This document shows, in pieces, positions 51,195-59,834 of a DNA stretch of 64,000 nt. Within the stretch, counting starts at the first letter, position 1. Each line of letters begins with the position of its first letter. A program made the position numbers and the translations under genes. Source of the stretch: Kribbella jiaozuonensis. Its GTDB lineage: Bacteria > Actinomycetota > Actinomycetes > Propionibacteriales > Kribbellaceae. The stretch covers positions 62,001 through 126,000 of the forward strand of contig NZ_SZPZ01000002.1 of NCBI RefSeq assembly GCF_005233875.1, in the 5' to 3' direction. The notes beneath the pieces are model-generated. The model was given only the letters and a program-made list of their open reading frames with translations. It ran no database searches and was not told the DNA's origin.

Positions 51195-51266
51195 TCCCGC
51201 GACTGGACTCGAACCAGTAACCTGCCGGTTAACAGCCGGCTGCTCTGCCAATTGAGCTACGCGGGA
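51195..51266 (-). tRNA. tRNA-Asn (GTT)
   Basis: A 72-base cloverleaf: TCCCGCG/CGCGGGA acceptor, GCTCAATTGGCAGAGC D arm, anticodon loop CTGTTAA (GTT), T arm ACTGGTTCGAGTCCAGT. The sequence closely follows actinobacterial tRNA-Asn. No CCA is encoded. Confidence 0.95.
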
Positions 51267-51359
51267 TCGTGGTAGTGCGTGACCCCGAAACCCTGAGGAC
51301 CTGAGTAGGTTAGCAGGCGGGCAGCGAACTACAAAAACGGGATTCGGCTGCCTGCGGGG

Positions 51360-51899
51360 TCAGATTCCGAACTCGTCGCGGACCTGCCGGAGTGCTGCCT
51401 CCGCGGCATCCACGACGCCCGGCTGGTCGGGCTCCAATCCCTTGTCCAGAACGAGGTTCCAGCTGACCGGGGCGTCCGTGACGGACGGATTCCGGCGGCC
51501 AACGATGCGTACGCCGCGTTTGCCCGCCAGCGGCACGTGCCGCTGGACGATGATGCTCGCGTCGACGCGTTCGCGGAGCAGTTGGCCGAAGCGTCCGGGG
51601 TCCTCGACCTTGAGCTCGGTCGCACGCAGCGGAGTACCGAAGTCGGTGGTCTCGTAGATGTGCAGCACAGATGCTTCGGAGTCCCAGCCGGCGCGCTCGA
51701 TCTGCTCCCAGCCGACCCGGCGGTCGGCGTCGGTAGAGTCCGACGGCAGGTAGACGGCTGTCCGCGTGCCGGCGGCCCAGCGGCCGTTGGTCAGCTGTAC
51801 GGCGGCCAGGATGTCTTCCTTGCTCCCGGTCGACTCGCGGGCGGCTGCCGAGACGGCGTCAGCCAGCTCACGCGGCCAGGAGGTGCGGAGAAGTCTCAC
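51360..51899 (-). CDS. Conserved actinobacterial protein, unknown
   Basis: A 179-residue alpha/beta protein (MRLLRTSWPRELADAVSAAA, VQLTNGRWAAGTRTAVYLPS, RVGWEQIERAGWDSEASVLH). The pattern matches a widespread actinobacterial hypothetical protein that accompanies housekeeping genes, but I cannot assign a reaction. No signal or membrane segment. Alternative starts are not evident. Confidence 0.7.
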   Translation of the reverse strand: MRLLRTSWPRELADAVSAAARESTGSKEDILAAVQLTNGRWAAGTRTAVYLPSDSTDADRRVGWEQIERAGWDSEASVLHIYETTDFGTPLRATELKVEDPGRFGQLLRERVDASIIVQRHVPLAGKRGVRIVGRRNPSVTDAPVSWNLVLDKGLEPDQPGVVDAAEAALRQVRDEFGI

Positions 51900-51941
51900 A
51901 TGGTCATCATCCCAGTCGGCTCCAAGTCGGTGGGTCGAGGG

Positions 51942-52595
51942 TCAGGCGACATAGTCGCGGAGCTGGGGGAGGGCTCGACGGCGAAGGTGGCGGAGTGCTT
52001 CGCGTTCCAGGGTGCGAACTCGTTCGGTGGTCAGGTCCAGGCGGGTGGCCGTTTCTTCAGGAGTGCAAGGGATCCGGCCCTGCAGGCCGTACCGGTGCAG
52101 CAGGACGGATTGATGTAGGTCGTCGAGGAACTGCAGATGGTGAGCCAGGTCACGGCGAAGGGCGGCGCGCAGGACGATCGGGTCGTCGTCGATCACCGAA
52201 TCGGAGTCGTCGAGGTCCAGCGTCTCGGGTTGCATCCGCCACGCCTGGGCGCGCTCGACCCGCGCGACGGTAAGGCCGGTCGCGTGGGCCAGCTCGGGGT
52301 TGGTCGGCTCCCGCCCCAGCTGCTGCGTCAGGTCGTTGCGGCTCGTCGCCACCCGGGAGGCGTCGGCGTACGCCTGGGCCGGCATCCGGACCAGCCGCGA
52401 GCGGTCCGAGATCGCGCGCCCGATCGACTGGCGGATCCACCAGATCGCGTACGTCGAGAACCGGTGCCCCAGCCGATGATCGAACCGCTCCACCGCCCGC
52501 ATCAGCCCGATATTGCCCTCCTGGATCAGATCCAGCAGCGAGATGCCCTTCCCGGCGTACCTCCGGGCCAACGACACGACGAGTTCCAAGTTCAC
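51942..52595 (-). pseudogene. Sigma-70 factor gene truncated by prophage integration
   Basis: The 217-residue remainder has region 2 from [20 protein letters not shown] through [18 protein letters not shown] and [13 protein letters not shown], then regions 3 and 4 ([20 protein letters not shown]). Normal factors of this group carry 60 or more residues ahead of this point (regions 1.2 and 2.1 start), which are missing. The lost part would lie on the far side of the prophage, outside the window. A GTG at 52595 and a TATAGC box contributed by prophage DNA could still express the shortened protein. Confidence 0.75.
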
Positions 52596-52612
52596 GGATA
52601 CGCTATACAGCC

Positions 52613-54109
52613 ATGAGGGACTCTCACGTCAGCAGCAGCAAGCTCCGCGCAGCCATCTACGTCCGCATCTCGAAGGACCGTGAGCTAGGCAAGGCAGGGG
52701 AAGGGCTAGGCGTACAACGCCAGCAGCAGGACTGCCAGGAGCTGGCAGACCGGATGGGGTGGCAGGTCGTAGAGGTCTTCCGGGACAACGACAGGTCAGC
52801 CAGCAACGGGAAGCTCCGAGAGGACTACCAACGGCTCCTGGACTGGATCAGGGAAGGCCAGATTGACGTGGTGGTGGTGTGGCACACCGACCGCCTCCAC
52901 CGCAGCACCACAGAGCTTGAGGAATACGCCAAGGTCTGCAATGCGATGAATGTCCCGACCCACACTGTGAAGTCGGGGCACATTGATCTGAAGACACCAA
53001 CGGGCCGGATGGTTGCAGGCATCTTGGGTCTTACAGCTCGATTCGAAGTCGAACACAAAGCAGAGCGATTGGCTGCCAAGTACAGGCAGATGGCGATTGA
53101 CGGGAAGTCTCGCCGGGTATCAGCTCGCCCCTTCGGTTTCGAGAGGGACGGAATCACCATCAAGCCCGATGAAGCTGCTGAGCTGCTGAAGGCAACCAGA
53201 GCTGTGAACGCTGGTGAGGGCCTGAAGGCAATCTGCCGGGATCTGAATTCACGTGGGATCAAAACCACCATGGACAAGGAGTGGAGCTACACATCTCTCC
53301 GGAAGATGCTGCTTCGTCCCCGGAACATCGGGCAGTCGGTTTACCGGGGTCAGGTTGTAGGTGAAGCCGAATGGGATGCCGTCGTTCCCATTGGCGAGTT
53401 CCTGACTTGCCAGCGGATTCTTACTGATCCCTCACGGAGGACAACCCCCGGCAGTGGGCGGAAACATCTGCTCACCAACATTGCCAAGTGCGGGAAGTGC
53501 GGGAAGGGGCTGCTACCCGGCATGCGACCCAACCGGGACGGCACACCGTTCCGTATGTACCGGTGTTGCGTGTATCGGGACATCGAAGAGCTTGAGCACC
53601 TGGTCTCCCGTGCTGTGGTGCTGATCCTGACCAAGCACGACGCACGGAAGCTACTCACTCCCGCACAGCCGGCCAGCAAAGACCTGGAGCAGGAACGATC
53701 TGCAATCGAAGCGCAGATGAACGAAGCTGCTGATGCATTCACGGCCAAGCTGATCACCATGGCTCAGCTCACTCGAATCACTTCTGATCTTCAGGATCGG
53801 ATGGAAAAGATTGATGCCGGACTGATCGACAGGGACCGTGCTCGAATCTTCGATGGCCTGATCTCGGTTCCGGATGTGATGAAGGCTTGGAAGAGTTTGT
53901 CTCTGGCTCGAAAGCGGACGGTCGTGAACACGCTCTTCACGATCACGGTTCAGCCAGTTGGCCGGGGCAAGGTTGCAACCGCGGAACACACCACAATTCG
54001 TCTCAAGAACGAAGTGGCACATGTCCTGGATATGAGTGACCTGAGCACCATGATCGGGGCATTCCCGGATGAATCCCAGATGGCGGAAGTTGTCCGGGCC
54101 TTCTCCTGA
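52613..54109 (+). CDS. int: Large serine integrase
   Basis: A 498-residue serine recombinase. The resolvase domain has S20 (YVRISKD), RDNDRSASN, and [11 protein letters not shown]; the recombinase domain follows ([11 protein letters not shown]) and a zinc ribbon has CGKCGKG and the later RCCVY. The C-terminus has the coiled coil (about 370-430) that controls directionality. Such enzymes integrate at a single attB with a 2-bp core; here the truncated sigma gene, whose start is 18 bases away on the other strand, marks the target. Low GC relative to the host. Confidence 0.95.
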   Translation: MRDSHVSSSKLRAAIYVRISKDRELGKAGEGLGVQRQQQDCQELADRMGWQVVEVFRDNDRSASNGKLREDYQRLLDWIREGQIDVVVVWHTDRLHRSTTELEEYAKVCNAMNVPTHTVKSGHIDLKTPTGRMVAGILGLTARFEVEHKAERLAAKYRQMAIDGKSRRVSARPFGFERDGITIKPDEAAELLKATRAVNAGEGLKAICRDLNSRGIKTTMDKEWSYTSLRKMLLRPRNIGQSVYRGQVVGEAEWDAVVPIGEFLTCQRILTDPSRRTTPGSGRKHLLTNIAKCGKCGKGLLPGMRPNRDGTPFRMYRCCVYRDIEELEHLVSRAVVLILTKHDARKLLTPAQPASKDLEQERSAIEAQMNEAADAFTAKLITMAQLTRITSDLQDRMEKIDAGLIDRDRARIFDGLISVPDVMKAWKSLSLARKRTVVNTLFTITVQPVGRGKVATAEHTTIRLKNEVAHVLDMSDLSTMIGAFPDESQMAEVVRAFS

Positions 54110-54120
54110 GCCACGGAACG

Positions 54121-54195
54121 GGGCCTCTGAGGCGATTTCAGCCCCTTTTAGGCACTGGGAGCTACCCCCGGACCCTTCAAGCCGTTAAAACGGCT
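54121..54195. terminator. Convergent terminators between integrase and XRE gene
   Basis: GGGGC...GCCCCTTTT (54121-54150) could end the integrase message. AGCCGTT-AA-AACGGCT (54179-54194) is a short perfect palindrome just after the XRE stop, reading left. Both are modest. Confidence 0.5.
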
Positions 54196-54196
54196 C

Positions 54197-54463
54197 CTAC
54201 GGCTTCTTGCGCCTGTCCAGTCCCAGAGCCTTGAACACTTCTGCCGGTGCACCGTCGAGCAGCTCAGCCAATGGCATCTTGAGTGCTTGGCAAAGTAGGA
54301 CCAGATCTCCGGTCCTGATGTGACGGGACTTTGATTCCAGGCTGGATACCATCGTCCTGGTCCAACCCATGTCGTCAGCAAGGTCTTGCTGGCTGATCCG
54401 CAGGCGGGCGCGGGCAGCTCTCACGTTGCCTGCAATCAGCTCGTCCAGTGCCTCCGCCTCCAC
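54197..54463 (-). CDS. XRE repressor-like protein (prophage copy of the module)
   Basis: An 88-residue helix-turn-helix protein (NVRAARARLRISQQDLADDM, GWTRTMVSSLESKSRHIRTG), homologous along its whole length to the protein at 40953-41219. In a prophage this position, beside the integrase and divergent from an early gene, is that of the immunity repressor. ATG 54463 has GAGGTGTGG-like upstream purines. Control of the divergent gene through the CACTCTGAG inverted repeat is likely. Confidence 0.85.
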   Translation of the reverse strand: MEAEALDELIAGNVRAARARLRISQQDLADDMGWTRTMVSSLESKSRHIRTGDLVLLCQALKMPLAELLDGAPAEVFKALGLDRRKKP

Positions 54464-54513
54464 ATCTCGAATCGTGCCTGTTCAGGCTTCACCCGTCATG
54501 CCGCAACATCCCT

Positions 54514-54560
54514 CACTCTGAGCCCATCAGTTTCATCATGAGTCAAACTGACTCAGAGTG
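54514..54560. promoter_or_regulatory. Inverted repeat operator in the prophage switch region
   Basis: CACTCTGAG (54514-54522) and CTCAGAGTG (54552-54560) are exact complements; related ATGAGTCA, CTGACTCAG and TTGAGTCGG words fill the interval to 54590. The symmetry and position between divergent genes suit the XRE repressor. Confidence 0.6.
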
Positions 54561-54607
54561 TGGAAGACTCGCTCACATTGAGTCGGAATTGAGCGGAAGG
54601 AACTTCG

Positions 54608-54865
54608 ATGGGTGTCGAGTGGGGTGGTTACGGTCCGCAGAGGACCTACGCAGGCCAGTGCATGTCTACATATCGAAGTGTTCCGGGACGTGACTGGTTC
54701 CAGTACTGCTCACTGCCGAAGTACCCCGAGCACACCCACCATCAGGCGAATGATGCGGGCGGCCACTACCTCATGGGCTGGAGTGATGAGTCCGCAACAG
54801 AGGCAGAGCTGAAACACCAAGAGCACATCAACAAGCCAGCCAGGGGGCGAGTAAGGCGTGCGTAG
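54608..54865 (+). CDS. Small Cys/His-rich protein (prophage copy of the module)
   Basis: An 85-residue protein with CMSTYR, YCSLPKYPEHTHHQ and NDAGGHYLMGWSDES, the same conserved frame as the element protein at 41323, and a longer basic tail. GGAAGGAAC precedes the ATG, so unlike the other copy it has a ribosome site. It is the only rightward prophage gene other than the integrase in this window. A strong terminator follows at 54895. Confidence 0.8.
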   Translation: MGVEWGGYGPQRTYAGQCMSTYRSVPGRDWFQYCSLPKYPEHTHHQANDAGGHYLMGWSDESATEAELKHQEHINKPARGRVRRA

Positions 54866-54894
54866 CCCGCATCGTCACCCTGGCTGATCCAACG

Positions 54895-54930
54895 GAAGAC
54901 CCCCGGTTCGCTCCATGGCCGGGGGTCTTC
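54895..54930. terminator. Bidirectional terminator
   Basis: GAAGACCCCCGG (54895-54906) and CCGGGGGTCTTC (54919-54930) form a perfect 12-bp stem flanked by short T/A runs. It would end the small-protein transcript and the leftward late operon. Confidence 0.8.
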
Positions 54931-54983
54931 CTCATGATGTTCTTATTCAGTTGCATCAGGCATCGAAGTTGGCCGGCTGGCTA

Positions 54984-55157
54984 CTACCTGACCAACTCAT
55001 CGCGGATGAAGGTCACTGTCAGGTTGCCAGCTCGCGTGTCGTAGCGAACGTCTTGTGCCGAGCTGATCAACAGCTCCGCTACTCGCTTCGCTTCGTCCAG
55101 GTCTTCGAGCACACCGGACAGGACGGTTGTCATCGCAGTGACTGCCAGATCTTCCAC
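54984..55157 (-). CDS. Small phage protein at the end of the late operon
   Basis: A 57-residue frame from GTG 55157: VEDLAVTAMTTVLSGVLEDL, DEAKRVAELLISSAQDVRYD, then a strand-rich end TRAGNLTVTFIRDELVR. It follows the fibre-like gene in the same direction after 16 bases. Regular amphipathic pattern and position support it. Function unknown. Confidence 0.55.
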   Translation of the reverse strand: MEDLAVTAMTTVLSGVLEDLDEAKRVAELLISSAQDVRYDTRAGNLTVTFIRDELVR

Positions 55158-55173
55158 GCCGTCAGCCTAGGTC

Positions 55174-55755
55174 TCACAGCATGGGCTGCACCACGACCTG
55201 CCTGTAGAAGACCGTGATGTTGCCGCTGGCTTCGGTGAAGTGCATCAGCCGGACGTGGTAGCTGTTGCCCGGTGTCAGGCCAGTGATCAGCCGGAAGGTC
55301 CCAGCACCAAGCCGGGCCTCTACGCCACTGGTCACCGTGCCACTGACCTTGAGTGCGTCGTTGCTGTTCGACGCGACAACCTGCGAGCCGCTACCGGCAC
55401 CAGCGGTGACCGTTGCTCCGGTTCGAACTTCCATCGAAACGAACGACACCTTGTCGGTCTGCGAAGACCAGAAATCAGCCTTCCAGTGAACCAGCACGGC
55501 ACCGGAGGCCGGAGCAGTGAAGGCCACACCGCAGACGTTGGTGCCTGACGTGGCGGTGGTGTTGGAGTACGGACCTTCGGTGTTGGTGTCAGAAGCAACC
55601 ACAGTCGAGAGTCCGTTGACCTTGGCAACGTCTGCATCAATCCGGATCAGCTCCGTCTCAACAGCAGTGGCCAGGTCTTCGAGCCCGGATGCGATGTCCG
55701 GTGCGTCTCCCAGCTCCAGGAACGGGAGGTCATAGGTCGGTGTGGTGTCAGCCAT
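55174..55755 (-). CDS. Tail fibre-like/receptor-binding accessory protein
   Basis: A 193-residue phage protein. The first third (DLPFLELGDAPDIASGLEDL, ATAVETELIRIDADV) is the short coiled region typical of phage baseplate-attached proteins; the rest is a jelly-roll-like domain ending LTPGNSYHVRLMHF and FYRQVVVQPML. The end of the long fibre protein at 56042 carries the same domain (LTPGSSYNVQTVHL, FYRSVLVEPVL), so the two share a terminal binding or assembly module. Confidence 0.7.
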   Translation of the reverse strand: MADTTPTYDLPFLELGDAPDIASGLEDLATAVETELIRIDADVAKVNGLSTVVASDTNTEGPYSNTTATSGTNVCGVAFTAPASGAVLVHWKADFWSSQTDKVSFVSMEVRTGATVTAGAGSGSQVVASNSNDALKVSGTVTSGVEARLGAGTFRLITGLTPGNSYHVRLMHFTEASGNITVFYRQVVVQPML

Positions 55756-55756
55756 G

Positions 55757-56029
55757 TCAGTTGCCTCCGTTCAGGGCCTGGACCGCAGAGAGGATGTCTG
55801 CGTCAGAGATCACGTCTGTGCGAATGCCGAAGTCGGGGTTGGCGTTGACCTGCCAGTTGTCCTTGGCATAGGCCCACTTGTCACCCCAGCCAGGCTGTGC
55901 AGCGAACTGCCACATGCGGGAGGCAACCCAGGATTCCGGGTTGTCGATGCTCTCGGAAGCAGCAGCCGCAGTGATCCGGCCCATCAGGCTTCCATCAGTG
56001 GCGATGTCTCGAATGCTGCTGTAGCTCAT
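55757..56029 (-). CDS. Small conserved phage protein
   Basis: A 90-residue protein (MSYSSIRDIATDGSLMGRIT, SWVASRMWQFAAQPGWGDKW) of a kind often encoded next to tail-fibre genes in actinophages. It is helical and Trp-rich without membrane segment. One base separates it from the following gene. Function not known; a baseplate or head-completion role has been proposed only by position. Confidence 0.65.
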   Translation of the reverse strand: MSYSSIRDIATDGSLMGRITAAAASESIDNPESWVASRMWQFAAQPGWGDKWAYAKDNWQVNANPDFGIRTDVISDADILSAVQALNGGN

Positions 56030-56041
56030 ATTCGTTGCCTT

Positions 56042-57889
56042 TCAGAGAACTGGTTCGACCAGGACGGACCGGTAGAAGACGTCAAGGGTTCCTGTGGTGA
56101 CTAGGTGCACCGTTTGGACGTTGTAGGAGCTGCCCGGCGTGAGACCGGTGAGCAGGTAGCGGTTACCGGCGCAGCTTCGGGTGACACCAGAGGCAGCAGA
56201 ACCGGCCATGATGCCTTCGTCAGTGTTGGCGGCATGGAAGACCGATCCCGAACCAACGCTGCTTCCAGCACGCACCTCGAACGCCAGGTAGCCGAAGTTG
56301 CTTGCAGCGTTCGATTCCAGATGACCGGAAACGGTGATGTAGACGGAACCGCTAGGTGGCGCAGTGAATGCAGTGCCGACCACAGGAGAGCCCGGCACGA
56401 AGGATGTTGAGCTGATGCCAAGAATGTCCGTCGCACTGAGGCTGCGTGCGGGCTGGGGAAAGGTGAAGGTGTTGTTGGCGTAGGCAACGGTCTTGTTCGT
56501 CAGGGTCTGTGTGTCGTCATCAGTGACTACATCCGAACCGTTAAAGATGAAGTCGTTCCCGGCCATGCTGATGGTCTGCGGGAAGCCGCTGGTGGCATCG
56601 ACATTGAAGCCGCCGAACACTTGCACGATGTCAGCGTTCAGGTTGACTTCGGTGTCGCCCGTCATCGAGTCGTTCGTGATCGCGACCCAACCGTCTGCGG
56701 TGCCGAGCAACTCTGGTACCACCAGGCGAACCTCAGAGAAGGTGGTGAACCCCGGAAGGACGCGCGAGAAGAGCACACCAGGTGCGGTCTCATTGGCGTT
56801 GCCAGAGGCAAACCTGATCTGGTTGGCAGCAGTCGAGTCGATCTCAATGCGGTTGCCACTCGTCGCCGTCCTGAACAGCCCGCCAGTGATCGTCTTGCCC
56901 GTGATCGCAGCGGCATCGAGCTTGGCTGCGGTGATGGCACCAGCAGCAATCTCCGTGGCAGTGATGGTCCCTGCTGCGATCTTGGCTGCGGTAACAGCAC
57001 CAGCAGCAAGCTCAGTCGTCGTGACAGCTCCAGCAGCGATCTTCGCCGTGGTGATCGCACCAGCCGCAATCTCGGTCGCGGTAATGGTGCCTGCGGCAAT
57101 CTTTGAAGCAGTGACAGCACCAGCAGCCAGTAGAGCAGTAGTGACGGCAAGGGCTGCGATCTTCGGTGTCGTGATCGCATCGTCAGCAATCTTCGTCTCA
57201 GTGATCGGGAGGATCGCATCAACGTCTGCTTGTGCAGTGGCGACATCAGCAGCAACGTCCGCGATGTCAGACGACAACCCGGGGATGGTCGTACCGGTGA
57301 GAGTCGCGATGTCAGCCTGTGCAGCCGCCACGTCAGCTTCTGCCGCGTCCAGATCGGTCTGGAGGGCATCTACCCCGGCTTGAGCTGTTGCAGCCGCAGA
57401 GGCCGCAGCAGAGGCCGTAGAAGCGGCACCATCAGCCGTGCTCTGTGCAGTGGCTGCATTCGTGACTGCGGTGTCTGCGGTGGACTGTGCAGTGGACACA
57501 TCGGTGCCCAGATCAACAACATCTCCCTGCACCACCGTCACGTCACTCTGAATCGCGGGGATGGTCACGGTGCTGATGGTCTGAACGGTGTCACCCAACG
57601 CGCTGATGTCTGCTGCCCAGGTCGGAACTGTTCCGGGGTCTCCCGGGTTGGTGACCTTGCCCAGGACGCACACACGATCCCCGGCAGTCAGTAGCGCAAC
57701 CACATCACCCACCTGGAGAGCCATGGACTCACCACTGAGAGACGGAAGGTTGACCAGGGTGCCACCGGCAACAGTGATCGTGTTCGATCCCGTATCGGAG
57801 TCCCAGGACTGCACGACTCCCTGACGTAGTTGAACACCGGTTCCATTAGCCGGCCTACTCAGCAGACCGGCCAAATCATCAGAGATCAT
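56042..57889 (-). CDS. Phage tail fibre with decapeptide repeats
   Basis: A 615-residue fibre. Residues 1-100 form an attachment domain; 105-230 are an Ala/Thr/Asp coiled coil (STADTAVTNAATAQSTADGA); 231-330 consist of ten ten-residue repeats (AAGAITTAKI, AAGAVTTTEL and so on); the rest is a beta-rich knob ending FYRSVLVEPVL. Repeats of this kind build trimeric beta-helical shafts. Start ATG 57889 overlaps the stop of the DUF5047 gene by four bases. Confidence 0.85.
   Translation of the reverse strand: MISDDLAGLLSRPANGTGVQLRQGVVQSWDSDTGSNTITVAGGTLVNLPSLSGESMALQVGDVVALLTAGDRVCVLGKVTNPGDPGTVPTWAADISALGDTVQTISTVTIPAIQSDVTVVQGDVVDLGTDVSTAQSTADTAVTNAATAQSTADGAASTASAAASAAATAQAGVDALQTDLDAAEADVAAAQADIATLTGTTIPGLSSDIADVAADVATAQADVDAILPITETKIADDAITTPKIAALAVTTALLAAGAVTASKIAAGTITATEIAAGAITTAKIAAGAVTTTELAAGAVTAAKIAAGTITATEIAAGAITAAKLDAAAITGKTITGGLFRTATSGNRIEIDSTAANQIRFASGNANETAPGVLFSRVLPGFTTFSEVRLVVPELLGTADGWVAITNDSMTGDTEVNLNADIVQVFGGFNVDATSGFPQTISMAGNDFIFNGSDVVTDDDTQTLTNKTVAYANNTFTFPQPARSLSATDILGISSTSFVPGSPVVGTAFTAPPSGSVYITVSGHLESNAASNFGYLAFEVRAGSSVGSGSVFHAANTDEGIMAGSAASGVTRSCAGNRYLLTGLTPGSSYNVQTVHLVTTGTLDVFYRSVLVEPVL
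56900..57199 (-). repeat. Ten 30-bp repeats in the fibre gene
   Basis: Each 30-bp unit encodes a decapeptide of the form AAG(A/T)(I/V)T(A/T)(T/A)(E/K)(I/L). The units have diverged synonymously but remain in register, with one segment (AAGTITATEI AAGAIT) present twice. Confidence 0.85.
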
Positions 57890-59034
57890 TCGGTCACATC
57901 TCCGATCTGCTCGCCGTACTGCTTGCGCGTACGAAGGCTGACGGGGGTTTCCTCATCGAGCGGGATCGTCACCGTGTCGATGATGTGAGCTTCGGTCTTC
58001 AGCGACAGAGAACGCGTCCCGGACGGGTAGCGCACCTTCAGCACGTCGTCTGGTTCCAGGGCCGGGTTGGCAATGGACTGAAGAGCGACCTGGTACGGCA
58101 GACCAAGGCTCTTTCGCAGCAGCACGGAAGCAGCACTGCGGGCCTGATCAGTGGTGGTGATGAAGGGCGAGCTGTAGAACCGCGGAACAGGTCCGAACCG
58201 GCCTCCGTACCGGGTAGGGCTGGAAGGGCTCAGATCGGCCACAGCAGCCCAAACAGGAGGGGTTGTGTCCGTAGCCTCACCACTGGCCACCACGACGTTG
58301 TAGATGCCCTCACGGGTGATTGCCCTGGACATCTTCACCAGGACTCCGTTGGCTCCCGCGTCGATGGTCCAAGCAGGCGCACCCGACACATCCGGGGGAG
58401 TCCTCACCACGAACACACCACGGTGATCGAAGTAGCCAACCTTCCCGAGAGAGGTGACCAGATCCCGCAAGGTGTCGAAGCGCTCTCGGTCGGCCAGCAC
58501 AGTCCGGCCAACTGCTGCGTCCCGCACTCCCGTGTCATCCCACTCGATCACCGCAGAGGGGTAGACCTCAGTGATGAGAGTGCTCACGAGCTGTCCACGG
58601 GTGAGCGAGCTGGCGAACTGGCGAGGAGTCAGGAACCGTGCATCCTTGATCCCGGCCATTCGATCAGCACCCGAAATCTCTACGGGTCCGTTTGGTGTCT
58701 CCTCCTGCTCGGGCGCGTTGATCCGGAAGTACCCCAGGCCAACAAACTCCGTCTGTCCGTTGCCGTACGACAGCCCACGTTCGACGTAGATCTCATTGCC
58801 GTACGGGGCCAGCAGGTCACCAGCTCGACGGGGCCAGCTCGCACTAGTGGTCAGGTTCAGCGTGGCCCTGATGTCCGCTGTCGAAGCACACTGCACGTCC
58901 GATCCCGGCAGGATCGGAATCTCAGTCCCAGTCGGGTTCGTACCGGTCTGGAAGCTCGTGCATACTCGAGCGCGGAACACTGCGCTGTGACTCCCACGCA
59001 ATGTTTTCAAGAACCGATCACTTACGCCTCTCAT
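57886..59034 (-). CDS. DUF5047 phage tail protein
   Basis: A 382-residue tail protein. It opens MRGVSDRFLKTLRGSHSAVF, the DUF5047 signature, followed by DLLAPYGNEIYVERGL and a long beta-rich part. Proteins of this type occupy the position of the baseplate hub/minor tail proteins between tape measure and fibre in actinophages. Overlaps at both ends (ATGA) show translational coupling. Confidence 0.8.
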   Translation of the reverse strand: MRGVSDRFLKTLRGSHSAVFRARVCTSFQTGTNPTGTEIPILPGSDVQCASTADIRATLNLTTSASWPRRAGDLLAPYGNEIYVERGLSYGNGQTEFVGLGYFRINAPEQEETPNGPVEISGADRMAGIKDARFLTPRQFASSLTRGQLVSTLITEVYPSAVIEWDDTGVRDAAVGRTVLADRERFDTLRDLVTSLGKVGYFDHRGVFVVRTPPDVSGAPAWTIDAGANGVLVKMSRAITREGIYNVVVASGEATDTTPPVWAAVADLSPSSPTRYGGRFGPVPRFYSSPFITTTDQARSAASVLLRKSLGLPYQVALQSIANPALEPDDVLKVRYPSGTRSLSLKTEAHIIDTVTIPLDEETPVSLRTRKQYGEQIGDVTE

Positions 59035-59834
59035 GGCACGATCACTTCTGAAGGCGTGCCGGTGCGAGCCAGCAGATCAGCGATGGTGGCGTTGTCCGCC
59101 ATCATGTCCGTGATCGTGGCGTATTCAGCCAGGACCGACTGGATGGTGTACGCGCTTCCAATGACATCAGAGCCCGGTGCAGCAACAGTTGCCAGCGGCA
59201 AACTCCACACCCGCCGGCTAGAGGTCCGCATGGTTGGTTCCCGCGTCACATCACCAACGGAGAAATACCCTCCGGGGATCAGGTCCACGTTCGATGGCAG
59301 ATGAATGAAGATCACGTCACCGGTCGAAAGCGTGTACTCCATGTCCCGCTCCTCAGCAGCCGTGAGGGTGAGGAGCTGGAGTGTGTAGCTCAGCGAGCTG
59401 CGCACGCCACCGATCTGCACAGGGTTCGTCCGGCCGACCACATCCATCAATGCGGACCTGGACTTGTTGGTGATGGTGCTCTTGTCCGCGACGATCACCG
59501 TGCGGTTGAGGAACGGTGCGGCAGGCACCTTCAGCCAGACATCATCGAAGGTGACAGCAGAGACGCTGAACTCAGTGGTGGCCGTGTGAGTACCGGATGC
59601 GTTGTACTCCAACACCCGGTACTTGTAGGCCACACCTTCCGGAAATTCATAGTCGTAGTACGTGACCGCGCTGCTGGCGATGGCCTGCGTGCTCCAGCCG
59701 CGTACGTCTTCCCACTGCACGTACGGGCTGACAGCTCGCTGAACCTCCACGTGATCGGTGGTGCCAGCAAGCGAGGTGACCTGGAGAACGCGACGGCACA
59801 ACGTGGTGTCGAAGCTGACAGTCAGAGCAGTCAC
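59031..59834 (-). CDS. Phage minor tail protein
   Basis: A 267-residue beta-rich protein (ALTVSFDTTLCRRVLQVTSL, YKYRVLEYNASGTHTATTEF) with an Ig/fibronectin-like first part. Its position directly after the tape measure gene is that of the distal tail (Dit-like) protein. Homology was not recognised, so the role is from gene order. Confidence 0.65.
   Translation of the reverse strand: MTALTVSFDTTLCRRVLQVTSLAGTTDHVEVQRAVSPYVQWEDVRGWSTQAIASSAVTYYDYEFPEGVAYKYRVLEYNASGTHTATTEFSVSAVTFDDVWLKVPAAPFLNRTVIVADKSTITNKSRSALMDVVGRTNPVQIGGVRSSLSYTLQLLTLTAAEERDMEYTLSTGDVIFIHLPSNVDLIPGGYFSVGDVTREPTMRTSSRRVWSLPLATVAAPGSDVIGSAYTIQSVLAEYATITDMMADNATIADLLARTGTPSEVIVP

Noticed and set aside
54915..55217. Rightward 100-codon frame at the end of the prophage late region
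   Set aside because: The opposite strand encodes a better small protein (54984-55157), and this frame begins within a terminator stem.
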